DNA of 64,000 nt from RI-153 sp963721725 (GCA_963721725.1 CAVRLX010000010.1:248001-312000); one strand, 5' to 3'; positions 44,526 through 54,324 are shown, counted from the first letter of the stretch. Numbers and translations are program-made. The notes: generated by a model from the letters alone, not told the origin.

Positions 44526-47441
44526 ATGTCTACCGTTATTCATGGATTTGAAATGCAACGGGAAGAGGCCATCCCGGAAATCAACGCCACGGCGCGCATC
44601 TTTCACCATCACGCCACCGGGGCCGAGTTGTTGGCGCTGGAAACAGCCGACGAAAACAAGACCTTTGGGGTTACCTTTCGCACCTTGCCCCAGGATCACA
44701 CGGGCGTGGCCCACATTTTAGAGCATGTGGTTTTGGGCGGCTCGAAGAAGTATCCGGTGAAAGAGCCGTTTCAGGAATTGATCAAAGGTTCGCTGGCAAC
44801 TTTTATCAATGCCATGACTTATCCGGATCAGACGGTCTATCCGGTGGCAAGTCAGAACGTGCAAGATCTGTATAACCTGATGGATGTCTATCTTGATGCG
44901 GTGTTTCACCCGCGCTTGGCCCGGCACAGTCTGGATCAAGAAGGGTGGCACTATGAGTTGGAAGATATCGACGCCCCGCTGGTCTATCGCGGCATCGTCT
45001 ACAACGAGATGAAAGGCCAGTACGCCAACACCGATTACACCCTCATGCGCGAAAGCCTGTATGCGCTCTTCCCCGATACGATCTATGGGCTGCATTCTGG
45101 CGGCTACCCGCGCCACATCCCCGACCTGACTTATGAGCAGTTTGTCGAGTTTTACGAAACTCACTATCACCCGGCCAATGCGCGCTTTTTCCTCTCTGGC
45201 GACCTGCCGCTGGACGAGAGCCTGCGCCGCATTGATGAAGTGATTGCGCCCTTTGGCAAGGCCCCGCACAGCGCCGCGGTTCCGCTGCAAGCGCGGTTTG
45301 GCGCGCCCACCCAGGTGGAAGTAGCCTATGCCGCCGGTGAGACCAACGAAGACAAAGCCTATGTCACCGTACAGTGGCTGCTGGATGAACGGGTCGATCC
45401 GGTGCAGGTGATGGCGATTACCATGCTCAACGAAGTGCTGCTTGGCTCGCCTGCCGCGCCGCTACGCAAAGCCTTAATGGACTCGGATCTGGGCGAAGAT
45501 CTGGCCGGTCTGCCCGATTGGGGCACACGCCAGATGATCTTTTCCACGGGCCTAAAAGGGGTGGCGCTGGACGATGTGGACAAGGTGCAACCCCTGATTT
45601 TGGAGACGCTGGCCGGGTTGGTGGACGAGGGCATTGATCCCAATACCGTTGAGGCGGCCATCAACACCGTGGAATTTGCCCTCCGCGAAAACAGCGCCTA
45701 TGGCGGGCAGCGCGGCATTGGCATGATGCTCAATGCCCTTACCACGTGGCTGCATGAGGGCGATCCGCTGGCGATGCTCTTTTTTGAAGCGCCCTTGAGC
45801 GAACTCAAGGCGCGCATTGCGGCCAGCCCGCGCTACTTTGAAGAGATGATCCAACACGATCTACTCGACAACGCGCACCGGGCTACAGTAATCATGAAAC
45901 CGGATACCGGTCTGCGCCAGCGCCAGGATGCCGAAGAAGAAGCGCGGCTGGCCCAGGCACGCGCCGCCATGAGCGCAGCCGATCTTCAGGCCATTGTTGA
46001 GAACACACAGACGTTGCGGCAGCTTCAAGACGAGACCAACTCGCCCGAAGCGCTGGCAACGTTGCCCGTCCTCACCCGTGACGATCTGGTGCGCGAGATC
46101 AACACCATCCCCTGTGCGGTCGAGGAGATTGACGGCACGCCTGTGCTTGTTCATCCGCTGGACACCAACGGCATTGTCTATCTCGATCTGGGCTTCGACA
46201 TGCGCGTATTACCGCAAGATCTGCTGCCCTCCATGGCGCTGTTTGGCCGTGCCCTGCTAGAGATGGGCACCGAGCGCGAGGACTTTGTCAAACTTTCGCA
46301 GCGCATTGGGCGCAGCACTGGCGGTATTGATGCTGATACGCTCATTTCGGCGGCGCGTAACGCTCAGCCTGGCCCGGCTTGGTTCTTCCTGCGTGGCAAG
46401 GCCACAGGCGATAAAACCGATGAACTGCTCGCCATCCTGCGCGATGTGTTGCTCACGGTGAATCTGGACAACCGCGGCCGTTTCCGCCAGATGGTCTCTG
46501 AGGAAAAAGCCCGCAGCGAATCGAGCCTGATCGGCCAGGGCCATCTGGTGGTCAACCGGCGGCTGGGCGCACACTTTACCGAGGAATCGTGGGTGGACGA
46601 GGAGATCAACTCACTGAGCAGTATCTTCTTTTTGCGGCGGCTGGCCCAGGATGTGGAAAATGATTGGCCGGGTGTGTTGCAAAAGCTGGAGCGCATCCGC
46701 TCGCTGTTGATCAACCGCGCCGCCCTGCTTGCCAATGTTACGCTTGGTGCAGATCAGTGGCCGCACTTCCGCGGGCAACTGGGTGATTTCTTGGGACAGT
46801 TGCCGGCACAGCCTGTTAACCGGGTGGCGTGGCAGATGCCCACACTGCCCACCAATGAAGGCTTGACCATTCCCGCCCAAGTGAACTATGTGGGCAAAGG
46901 GGCAAACCTCTATGCCCACGGCTATGCGCTGCACGGCTCGGCGCTGGTGGTCAACCACTACTTGAGCAATACGTGGCTTTTTGACAAGATCCGCGCCCAG
47001 GGGGGGGCGTATGGGGGCTTTTCGCTCTTTAATCGCCTATCGGGTGTCTTTACGTATATCTCCTATCGCGATCCCGATCTGGAGGGCACGCTGCGCAACT
47101 ATGACGGCGCAGTCGATTTTCTGCGCGGGTTGGATCTCAGCCATGACGAACTGACCAAAGGCATCATCGGCGTGGTGGGGCGGCTGGAACCATACGAACT
47201 GCCCGATGCTCGCGGCTTCACGTCGCTGCGGCGCTATCTGATTGGCGAAGATGATGAGTATCGCCAGCAACTGCGCGACGAAGTGCTCTCTACTACCCAG
47301 GCGGATTTCAAGACCTTTGCCGACGTGTTAGAGGTGGTTCGCCGTGAAGGACATGTGGTGGTGCTGGGGGCGGGGGAGCGGCTGCGGGCGCTCAACGAGG
47401 CCCAGGGCGGGGATTGGATGGCGATTACGCAGGTGTTGTAG
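44526..47441 (+). CDS. M16C metallopeptidase, presequence-protease (PreP) type
   Basis: A 971-residue zinc protease of the insulinase/pitrilysin family, PreP/Cym1 branch, of the usual length. The inverted zinc motif HxxEH is in VAHILEHVVLGGS (about residue 63) with the distal Glu in RGIVYNEMKGQY. The four-domain layout and the YEQFVEFYETHYHPANAR helix are typical. No signal peptide is seen, so it degrades short or unstructured peptides in the cytoplasm. GGGAGG precedes the ATG at 44526. It has orthologues in many bacteria as well as mitochondria and plastids. Confidence 0.95.
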   Translation: MSTVIHGFEMQREEAIPEINATARIFHHHATGAELLALETADENKTFGVTFRTLPQDHTGVAHILEHVVLGGSKKYPVKEPFQELIKGSLATFINAMTYPDQTVYPVASQNVQDLYNLMDVYLDAVFHPRLARHSLDQEGWHYELEDIDAPLVYRGIVYNEMKGQYANTDYTLMRESLYALFPDTIYGLHSGGYPRHIPDLTYEQFVEFYETHYHPANARFFLSGDLPLDESLRRIDEVIAPFGKAPHSAAVPLQARFGAPTQVEVAYAAGETNEDKAYVTVQWLLDERVDPVQVMAITMLNEVLLGSPAAPLRKALMDSDLGEDLAGLPDWGTRQMIFSTGLKGVALDDVDKVQPLILETLAGLVDEGIDPNTVEAAINTVEFALRENSAYGGQRGIGMMLNALTTWLHEGDPLAMLFFEAPLSELKARIAASPRYFEEMIQHDLLDNAHRATVIMKPDTGLRQRQDAEEEARLAQARAAMSAADLQAIVENTQTLRQLQDETNSPEALATLPVLTRDDLVREINTIPCAVEEIDGTPVLVHPLDTNGIVYLDLGFDMRVLPQDLLPSMALFGRALLEMGTEREDFVKLSQRIGRSTGGIDADTLISAARNAQPGPAWFFLRGKATGDKTDELLAILRDVLLTVNLDNRGRFRQMVSEEKARSESSLIGQGHLVVNRRLGAHFTEESWVDEEINSLSSIFFLRRLAQDVENDWPGVLQKLERIRSLLINRAALLANVTLGADQWPHFRGQLGDFLGQLPAQPVNRVAWQMPTLPTNEGLTIPAQVNYVGKGANLYAHGYALHGSALVVNHYLSNTWLFDKIRAQGGAYGGFSLFNRLSGVFTYISYRDPDLEGTLRNYDGAVDFLRGLDLSHDELTKGIIGVVGRLEPYELPDARGFTSLRRYLIGEDDEYRQQLRDEVLSTTQADFKTFADVLEVVRREGHVVVLGAGERLRALNEAQGGDWMAITQVL

Positions 47442-47445
47442 AGAG

Positions 47446-47508
47446 AAAAAGAGTAATGAGTAACAGTAGATATCACCGTACTCATTACTCATTACTCGTT
47501 ACTCTTTT
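47446..47508. repeat. Palindromic AGTAATGAGTA / TACTCATTACT repeat at a convergent junction
   Basis: AAAAGAGTAATGAGTAAC on the left and GTACTCATTACTCATTACTCGTTACTCTTTT (in parts) on the right. The flanking A5 and T4 runs make it look like a bidirectional terminator between the PreP and DUF4058 genes. Near copy of the element at 37131. Confidence 0.75.
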
Positions 47509-48297
47509 CTCAGCCTCTCGGAATCCCTTCTCTGTTAGCAAGCCCACGAGCCAGCGCTGCTCTTCTTCGCTGAGGGAAACCGGCGGCGGCTGGCGATAGT
47601 CGATCATCAGATCGTAACTGCCCACGTCGTAGCAGCGAGTGAACACGGCGGGCAGATCCAACACGACATCGGCATCTGGCGGGCGCAGCGGAATGCTACA
47701 GCGGGGCAGCCGGTTCCGCAGCGGGGTGGGGTACGCTTCCAAACTGCCGCTGCGTTCCGCCCGCCAGATGCTGACCATGTAGCGGATATCGGCTGGGCTG
47801 GCAAGGCTGGCATTGTTGGCTAATGTGATCCCGCCCTCTTTGCTGAGCAGATCGATCTCTACAAAGTTGACCTGTGCTTGCAAAATATCCTTCTGTTTTT
47901 GGCGGTAGTGCATTCTCCCCTCGCCCACTTTATGAGAAGGGCTAATCACCTCGATGAGCGTCACCACGTCCCCGCTCCGCCGATAGACAATCTCAATATA
48001 GGGCACACGGCGCTCTTCCTCGAGCAACTTCATGCGTGTCGGTTCATCCGCCACCATCTCCAGCGTGGCGACCCCGCCGCCGGGCTGTGGCACGGGGGGT
48101 TGCACCACCAGCACATCGGGAATATAGCCCTGGCCCAGATCGGTTAGCGTCACACGTTCGCCGATACGCGCAACGTAATTGGGCCGCAGTCGCGGTTGCA
48201 GTACTTCGCGAATATAGGTGATGAGAGACGAATGGACATCCGGCCAGAGCGTCGGCTCTTCGAGATAGGGATCCATACCAGGAAATGGGCTGGGCAT
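47485..48297 (-). CDS. DUF4058 family protein
   Basis: A 270-residue soluble protein of the DUF4058 family, abundant in Cyanobacteria and Chloroflexi. The N-terminal signature MPSPFPGMDPYLE is followed by WPDVHSSLITYIREVLQP, then YIEIVYRRSGDVVTLIEVISPSHK and EIDLLSKEGG. The IEVISPSHK...EIDLL layout resembles PD-(D/E)xK or Uma2-type nuclease folds; that is inference. AAAGGAG lies 6 bases before the ATG at 48297. Function unknown. Confidence 0.88.
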   Translation of the reverse strand: MPSPFPGMDPYLEEPTLWPDVHSSLITYIREVLQPRLRPNYVARIGERVTLTDLGQGYIPDVLVVQPPVPQPGGGVATLEMVADEPTRMKLLEEERRVPYIEIVYRRSGDVVTLIEVISPSHKVGEGRMHYRQKQKDILQAQVNFVEIDLLSKEGGITLANNASLASPADIRYMVSIWRAERSGSLEAYPTPLRNRLPRCSIPLRPPDADVVLDLPAVFTRCYDVGSYDLMIDYRQPPPVSLSEEEQRWLVGLLTEKGFREAEKRVTSNE

Positions 48298-48365
48298 CGG
48301 GCGCTCCTTTGACAGCATTACAGCACAATCAACCAAAGCGATCCTAACCAGGGCTGGCAGAGAAG

Positions 48366-49379
48366 TCAAGAGACCCTAATATCCACCGGCCCGCTCAGCG
48401 CGTTGACCAGCAGACGCACCGTCGCCTGCACGTCGTCATAGTCCACCATTTGCGAGGGCTGATGCACATAGCGGCTGGGGATGGAGATCGCGCCGGCGGG
48501 CACACCGGTACGGCTGGTCTGCACGGCGGCGGCGTCGGTGGATCCAAGTTCCAGCACTTCCAGTTGATAGGGGATCTCGTAGGCTTCGGCTGTGTTGACC
48601 AGCCAGCGGCGCACGCCGGGATGGGCCAACATGCGCGTATCTTTGATCTTAATCGCCGGTCCTTTGCCCAAGGCAACTGGCATGGATTTGACCTCTGGCA
48701 CGTCGCCTGTGGGCGTCACATCCAGGGCGATGACAATGTCTGGATCGATGCCAAAGCCAGCCGTGGCCGCCCCGCGCAGCCCCACTTCCTCTTGCACAGT
48801 GAAAACCGCCACGATTTCGTTGGAGACAGATTTTAGCTCGCGCAGCGCTTGAATCAGCACGGCGCAGCCGATCCGATCATCGAAATTGGGAGCCAAGAGC
48901 CGCTTACCACCGTCCACAAACTCCGTGCGAAAGACCGCCTGATCGCCAACTTGCACGGTCAGATCGGCTTTGGACGTTGCCCCCACGTCGAGATAGAGTT
49001 TGCCCATTTCGGGCTTGGTACGCACCAACACTTCGCCTTCGGTTCCAAAGACGCCGCGCCGACCATCGGCAAACATGGCTTGTGTCCCCAGCACCGCCGC
49101 GCTCAGCACACCGCCCACACTAGAGACGCGCAGGAAGCCGTTCTCGTCGGCATGGCTGACCATAACGCCGATTTCGTCCATGTGGGCAGCCAGCATGATT
49201 TTTTTGGCAACCTGCTCGCCAATTGCCTCTGGGCGTTTCACCGCGATTAAGTTGCCCAGGGCATCGGTGCGCATCTCGTCTACAAAGTCGGCAATCTCGG
49301 CGCGGATCAGATCGCGCACGGCTTCTTCTTGGCCGGTGGGTCCATAGACAGCGCACAATTTACGAATTAGTTCTTTCAT
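48366..49379 (-). CDS. M42 family metallopeptidase
   Basis: A 337-residue co-catalytic metallo-aminopeptidase (M42; also annotated as endoglucanase/FrvX in older entries). Metal ligands: AAHMDEIGVMV (His/Asp), FDDRIGCAVL with the Asp, FTVQEEVGLRGA with the catalytic Glu pair, VIALDVTPTGD, and SIPSRYVHQPSQM with the last His. Length and motifs are standard. Cytosolic, forming dodecameric tetrahedra in known members, and degrades short peptides. It lies downstream of the oligopeptide-binding protein gene and the hairpin at 49406. Confidence 0.94.
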   Translation of the reverse strand: MKELIRKLCAVYGPTGQEEAVRDLIRAEIADFVDEMRTDALGNLIAVKRPEAIGEQVAKKIMLAAHMDEIGVMVSHADENGFLRVSSVGGVLSAAVLGTQAMFADGRRGVFGTEGEVLVRTKPEMGKLYLDVGATSKADLTVQVGDQAVFRTEFVDGGKRLLAPNFDDRIGCAVLIQALRELKSVSNEIVAVFTVQEEVGLRGAATAGFGIDPDIVIALDVTPTGDVPEVKSMPVALGKGPAIKIKDTRMLAHPGVRRWLVNTAEAYEIPYQLEVLELGSTDAAAVQTSRTGVPAGAISIPSRYVHQPSQMVDYDDVQATVRLLVNALSGPVDIRVS

Positions 49380-49405
49380 CAGGCTTGCTCATTTTCAAGT
49401 AAACT

Positions 49406-49433
49406 CATCCCGGAAGCTCGCGCCTCCGGGATG
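49406..49433. terminator. Weak hairpin between the oligopeptide-binding protein and M42 genes
   Basis: CATCCCGGA / TCCGGGATG with a 10-base loop; the minus-strand side has only a short T-rich run (AGTTTACTT). It may partly end the binding-protein transcript or mark its 3' end. Confidence 0.45.
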
Positions 49434-49472
49434 ATAAGAGTTAAGAATTCTATTTTACACCAAAGGCCAGGC

Positions 49473-51313
49473 TTAGGCTTGCACAGCCTTGAGGTTATGC
49501 AAGAGCAGACCAATCGTCATGGTCCAGAATGCACCGTTGACGTAGGGGTTATCCTGGGTGGGCCAGTTGGTCCAATAGGTTGTGTTCATGGGGATACGGT
49601 GCAACCACTGCTGAATCGGGCAATCGACAAGATTATCCAGCCAGATTTCCAGCGCGCTCAGGTAGAGATCCATGTAGGCCGGATCATCGGGCGAGGGCGA
49701 CATGGAGGCCATTTCGTTGAGGATGGTGTCATATTCCTCGTTGCGCCAGCGCAGAAATAGACCGCCGGTTCGCCCGTGGGCCGATAATATTTGCTCGTGT
49801 ACATATCCAACGTGGGGAAAGGATCGCGGATGCTGGCCCCATGCCCGGAGAAGAAAATTTTGGCGACGCCGGTTGAGATGCGGGTATTGCTGTCGGCAGG
49901 GGTGACATAATCAGCTTCGAAACCGGCGCGCCGTAACTGCTCGGCCAGCACAGGGCCGATGTCGTTGAAGACAGCCCAGCCGTGTAACGGTAAATTCAGG
50001 CGTTCGCCCCCTTTGGCCCAGAAGCCCCCACCATCTTTGGCAAAGCCCGCAGTTGCCATGCGTTCGGCGGCCTTATCCAGGTTGAACTCGTTGGTGGGGA
50101 ACTTTTGCAGCAATGGTTTGGCTGCCTCGACATAGGGCATCAGCGGATCATAATAGGGGAAAGGCAGCTCGGTTAACAGCCCCGATCCTTCCAGCGCCAC
50201 GTCCAGCATTTGCTGGCGATCCAGGCTATAGCTCACCGCCCAGCGCACATTTTTGTCGTTAAAGGGCGCTTCGTCACAGTTAAACCAGATCGATGTCGGC
50301 CACCAATCCACATAGCCATAGGGCGGCTCTTTATAAGTGTGGGTGATCACCGCCGGCGCGGCTTCCAGCACCTGTTTGATGGTGGTGGCGCGCAAATCGA
50401 GACAGGAATCGATCTCGCCGCGAATGGCAAGCTGGGCGGCGCGCTCCTCGCTGGACCAGGGCAGTTTGATAATGCGCTCGACTTCGGGCATGTCAGTGAA
50501 GCCCGTCTTGACTCCCCACCAATCGTCGCGACGGTCGATGATCTGCTGTTCCGGTCGCCGATCCACTGATTGGTACGGCCCCGTGTGAACAGGCCAGCCC
50601 TTTGCCGGATCGTAAAAGATAAACGTGGTCACATCCTCCACGGTGCTGTAAATATGTTCGGGAACCCACCAGATGCCTGTGCCAAACTTGGCGGCCAGAT
50701 GGGTGAACCAGAACCGCGGGCGTGGTTCGTTGAAGACAATGTGACAGGTCTGATCGTCCACTACATGGACTTCTTTGATCCATGATTTCAACTCGGCGGA
50801 GTTGCGCAAGAGCGGGGCGTTTTGGATGAGCATGTTAATCGTAAAAGCCACGTCGTTGGCATCAAAAGCCTCGCCGTCGCTCCATTCTGCGCCCTCACGA
50901 GTGCTAATCGTCAGCTCAGTAAAGTCGTCGTTATACTCGTAGCCGGTTGCCAGCCAAGGGATGATTTCCCCATCGAACGCGCCGTAATAAAAGAGCGGCT
51001 CCATTGCCCCAAAGACCAGCCGCCACCCGGCTGTGGATGTACCGGCCAGGTATGGGTTTCCCAGACCCACATCGGAAAATTGCCCCTGGTTGCCATCAAA
51101 CATGACGATCAACGTGCGTTCGCGCGGGATATCGCGCACACCCGTGGCGGGCGCTGCGGCAACGCCTTCGCTGGCTGCGGGCACTTCTGTGGCGGCGGGC
51201 GGCGCGCCAGCGGGGGTGGGCGCACACGACGAGAGCAAGACGCCGGCTGTTGCCAGGCCGCTCAGCCGCAAAAAGTCGCGCCGGTTTACGTCTGCGTTTA
51301 ATTTTTTCTGCAT
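49473..51313 (-). CDS. Oligopeptide/dipeptide ABC substrate-binding lipoprotein (family 5), frameshifted
   Basis: About 613 residues. A Tat-type lipoprotein signal (NRRDFLRLSGLATAG, lipobox LSSC) is followed by a Pro/Ala linker and a family 5 binding domain (REGAEWSDGEAFDANDV, RWAVSYSLDRQQMLD). The frame is open from 51313 (AAGGAGA upstream) to about 49765, where GEPAVYF should continue as FLRWRNEEYDTILNEM in another frame, giving the end at 49473 (HNLKAVQA). The C-terminal ending GAFWTMTIGLLLHNL is an unusual hydrophobic tail. No permease or ATPase follows; the rest of the system is not in the window, or it is an orphan binding protein. Confidence 0.85.
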
Positions 51314-51391
51314 GGGTTTCTCCTTATGATGTAAGGTTGCGTTGGTGCAGAGAGACGATTCGATTGTGGAACACCGGATGGAGGCAAAGGC

Positions 51392-51420
51392 AGTGTAACA
51401 CCGAGCGCAAAAAGGGACAA
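51392..51420 (-). promoter_or_regulatory. Promoter of the oligopeptide-binding protein gene
   Basis: Minus strand TTGTCC, 17 bases, TACACT, with TGT before the -10. It is about 75 bases before the ATG at 51313. Confidence 0.55.
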
Positions 51421-51464
51421 TCGCGCAATGGGTGTTCCCGTGCTTGGCGTGGATTGCCTGAGGT

Positions 51465-51493
51465 TTGACATGTGGAATGCATCAACATACACT
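51465..51493 (+). promoter_or_regulatory. Promoter of the enolase-superfamily gene
   Basis: TTGACA, 17 bases, TACACT. It is the best sigma-70-like promoter seen in the window, about 50 bases before the ATG at 51544. Confidence 0.65.
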
Positions 51494-51543
51494 CGAACAA
51501 GTACACCGTTGATCCATGTTCTACCCATGCAAGGACTCATCCA

Positions 51544-52656
51544 ATGAAAATTGAACGAATTGAACTGCGCCGCGTCGCCCTGCCCTATGTCACCCGCTTC
51601 GAGACCAGCGGTTGGTCGGAAGAAGGCAGCGACGCCATTATTGTGCGCGTCGAGGCCGACGGGGTGGTGGGCTGGGGCGAAGCGCCTGTGGGCAGTGGCC
51701 CCTGGTATAACGAAGAGACCTATGACACGGCCTGGGTGATGCAGCAAAAATTTCTGGGGCCAATGTTGCTGGCAGCGGAGATCGAGCGGCCCGAAGATGT
51801 GGTGAAGGTTTTTGCGCGTGTGCGCGCCAACCGTATGGCAAAGTCTGGGCTGGAATTTGCCGTCTGGGATCTCTTTGCACGCATGAAAAATGTGAGCCTG
51901 GCTAACCTGTTGGGCGGCACTCGCGACAAAGTGGCCGTGGGCGTCAGCGTGCCGATTCACAGGGATATCCCCGCGCTGCTGAAAACCGTGGAAAATTATC
52001 TGGCCGACGGCTACAAACGCATCAAAATCAAGATCAAACCGGGGTGGGATGTGGAGCCAACCCGCGCCATCCGCGAACGCTGGCCCGATCTGCTGCTACA
52101 AGTAGACGGCAACAGCATCTACAGGCTGGAAGACGCCGAACACCTCCAAGAACTGGATCAGTTCGATCTGTTGCTCAACGAGCAGCCGCTGGATCACGAC
52201 GATATTTTTGACCATGCCAAGCTGGCAAAGATGCTCAAGACGCCCATCTGTCTGGACGAAAGCATCGTCTCGCCGGGTCATCCGCGCTGGGCCATCGAGA
52301 TGAACGCCTGTGGTGTGATCAACATCAAACCCACACGCATTGGTGGGCTGGCCGATTCTATCAAAGTGCATGACATGGCCCAGGCTGCGGGCATTCCCGT
52401 CTGGCATGGCGGCATGTTAGAAACAGGGATTGGGCGCGCCACCAATGTTGCCCTTGCCAGCCTGCCCAACTTCAAACTGCCCGGCGACATTAGCGCCAAC
52501 GCCCGCTACTTCCGCCGCGACATTGTCACGAATCCCTTTACCCTGAACGAAGACAGCACGCTGACCGTGCCGCAGGGAGCGGGCAATGGCGCGATTGTGG
52601 ATGAAGAGTATCTCGACGCCGTGACGCAGGAACGGCTGGAGATGCGGCCTGAGTAA
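51544..52656 (+). CDS. Enolase-superfamily enzyme (o-succinylbenzoate synthase / N-acylamino acid racemase type)
   Basis: A 370-residue enzyme of the muconate-lactonizing subgroup. The catalytic lysine pair is in RIKIKIKPGWD (K-x-K), metal ligands are in LLQVDGNSIY, NEQPLDHDD and CLDESIVS, and the second catalytic Lys is in VINIKPTRIGGL. The loop HGGMLETGIGRATNVALA is typical of MenC/NAAAR. No men gene is near, so menaquinone synthesis and racemisation both remain possible. The start at 51544 has AAGGA 8 bases upstream. It is divergent from the oligopeptide-binding protein gene, which may mean it works on amino acid or peptide derivatives (inference). Confidence 0.88.
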   Translation: MKIERIELRRVALPYVTRFETSGWSEEGSDAIIVRVEADGVVGWGEAPVGSGPWYNEETYDTAWVMQQKFLGPMLLAAEIERPEDVVKVFARVRANRMAKSGLEFAVWDLFARMKNVSLANLLGGTRDKVAVGVSVPIHRDIPALLKTVENYLADGYKRIKIKIKPGWDVEPTRAIRERWPDLLLQVDGNSIYRLEDAEHLQELDQFDLLLNEQPLDHDDIFDHAKLAKMLKTPICLDESIVSPGHPRWAIEMNACGVINIKPTRIGGLADSIKVHDMAQAAGIPVWHGGMLETGIGRATNVALASLPNFKLPGDISANARYFRRDIVTNPFTLNEDSTLTVPQGAGNGAIVDEEYLDAVTQERLEMRPE

Positions 52657-52673
52657 AATGGGGTTTCCCGCGT

Positions 52674-52722
52674 GAGCCGTACTGCGTATTCTGTATTTTG
52701 AAATACGCAGTACGGCTCTTAT
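52674..52722. terminator. Terminator after the enolase-superfamily gene
   Basis: Stem GAGCCGTACTGCGTATT / AATACGCAGTACGGCTC (17 bp), followed by TTATT. The loop is about 10 bases. Confidence 0.7.
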
Positions 52723-52747
52723 TCCTCAAGAGTGAGGGTCGTCAGAT

Positions 52748-53548
52748 ATGGGCAACCGCAAAGCGGAAACTACATTTATTGGGATTGATCTGGCATGGGG
52801 CGAGCGTAACCCTACGGCCGTGGCTTCTCTGAAAGCCGGGCGTTTGCAAGATTATCGCAGCGGTCTTTTGAGCCTAGATGCGATTGTCGATTTTGTGGGT
52901 GAAAATCTTTCCCCCGATACCGGTACCATTGTGGCCGTGGATGCCCCATTGCGTGTGCCCGATCAGCATGGTACGCGTCCCTGTGAACGTGAACTCAACG
53001 CAGAATGGCGGCGGTTCGAGGCGGGGACGCACCCATCCAATCGGACATTGGTGGGACACAATGGAACCGTGCGCGGCGAAATGCTCGTCGAAATGCTCAC
53101 ACAGCGCTATCGCTTTGCCGAAGCCACTACGATTCCGCGCCGATCCTCGGCTCGCCTTGTCTGCGAAGTCTATCCACACCCGGCCCATGTGGGGTTGTTC
53201 GGGCTGGAAAAGACGCTGAAGTACAAACGCGGGCCAGTTGCAGCACGACGTCTTGTCCTCGCCCATTATCAAACGCTCTTACGTGATCTGCGTAAAGCCA
53301 AGCCGCCCCTCAAAAAGACTAAAGACTTGCTTAAACAGACCGCCGTGGCCGAGCTGCGTGGACGGGCGCTGAAATCGTACGAAGATACGTTGGACGCCCT
53401 GACCTGTGCCTATGTTGCCTATTATCTTTGGTGGCACGGTCCCAGCCGGGCGCGTAGCTATGGCACGCTCACCGAGGGCCATATTATTGTGCCCATGCCA
53501 CAAAAAATGGCCCGGCAATTTGCCGGGCCATCAGTATCATTTTCGTAG
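52748..53548 (+). CDS. DUF429 family protein (RNase H-like)
   Basis: A 266-residue protein of the DUF429 family, predicted RNase H-like fold. Motifs: FIGIDLAWGERNPTAV (first Asp), IVAVDAPLRVP (second Asp), CEVYPHPAHVGLFGL (Glu) and EDTLDALTCAYVAYYLWW with the last acidic residues. These would coordinate two metal ions as in RNase H-type nucleases; the natural substrate is unknown. The normal end of the family is near GHIIVPMP; the last 14 residues (QKMARQFAGP...) are encoded by the stem of the terminator at 53502, so the ORF runs into the terminator. Confidence 0.87.
   Translation: MGNRKAETTFIGIDLAWGERNPTAVASLKAGRLQDYRSGLLSLDAIVDFVGENLSPDTGTIVAVDAPLRVPDQHGTRPCERELNAEWRRFEAGTHPSNRTLVGHNGTVRGEMLVEMLTQRYRFAEATTIPRRSSARLVCEVYPHPAHVGLFGLEKTLKYKRGPVAARRLVLAHYQTLLRDLRKAKPPLKKTKDLLKQTAVAELRGRALKSYEDTLDALTCAYVAYYLWWHGPSRARSYGTLTEGHIIVPMPQKMARQFAGPSVSFS
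53502..53531 (-). terminator. Terminator of the LuxR regulator, overlapping the DUF429 3' end
   Basis: Stem TGGCCCGGCAA / TTGCCGGGCCA with A6 on the left, which reads as T6 on the minus strand. It lies 33 bases after the regulator stop and within the last codons of the convergent DUF429 gene. Confidence 0.85.
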
Positions 53549-53563
53549 AGCCGTAGAATGAAG

Positions 53564-54324
53564 CTAGCGGCGAGAGGCATAGGGACGTTCGTGGCCGTTG
53601 GTAGCATAGACAGGGTAATTCTGCCACACTTGGCGTGTCTGCGGCATGGGGCGAGCCGAGATGTCGATAAACTGACGGGCAAGCATGGCGGCCCGTTTGC
53701 GGCTGTCCACGTTTAATTTTTTTAAAATGCTATGGACGTGATTTTTTACGGTTCCCACTTCAATCGTCAGTGCTTCGGCAATATCCTGATTGCTGCTACC
53801 TTGCTCCAAATGGCCTAACACCTCACGTTCCGCGGGGTCAAGTCGGAGCAAAGCAATTGCAGGTCATCACCCTCCAGATCACAGTCCATGTTGACACACT
53901 GGCTCAGTTCTGCTATACGCGAGACCAGCGCACAGGCAATCTGTGGCGAAAGCAGCGTCTTGCCCTCTGCGACAGCGCGCATCTTGTTGACCAACTCTTC
54001 AATTGAATCGGTGCGCAGGGCATAGCCGCTGGCCCCAGCTTGGAAACATTGCAGAATAAACTCTTCGGCCTCAATAAGACCCATCACAATATATCTTGTA
54101 TGTTTAACTTCGCGTTCCAGCCGTTGTAAAAAGTGCAGAACCTCTGGTCCAGGACGGCTCGCGTTGATTAAGAGAATATCTGAGGGAGTAGAGTGTAAAA
54201 GTGGAACAACTTCTTCAAAGGTGGAGGCCATGCCAACAACATTAATATCTTCTTCGTTGCCGAGAACACTTGCCATGGCATTACACACAAGGTTTGCTTC
54301 ATGTAGAATCGAGACCCGAATCAT
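53564..54324 (-). CDS. LuxR-type regulator with a degenerate receiver domain, frameshifted
   Basis: About 253 residues if repaired. The N-terminal receiver fold has lost its phosphorylation site: the acidic pair reads LHEAN, the acceptor-Asp position is Asn (LLINASRPG), the switch Thr/Ser is Gly (IVMGLI), and the Lys is Arg (YALRTD). A complete LuxR HTH follows (REVLGHLEQGSSNQDIAEAL and VGTVKNHVHSILKKLNV). The frame breaks near 53845, where LQLLCSDL should continue as LLRLDPAEREVLG. Start at 54324 with GGAGG. Such pseudo-receivers respond to ligands or protein contacts rather than phosphate. It is divergent from a cobalamin-binding protein and kinase, its likely partners. Confidence 0.85.
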
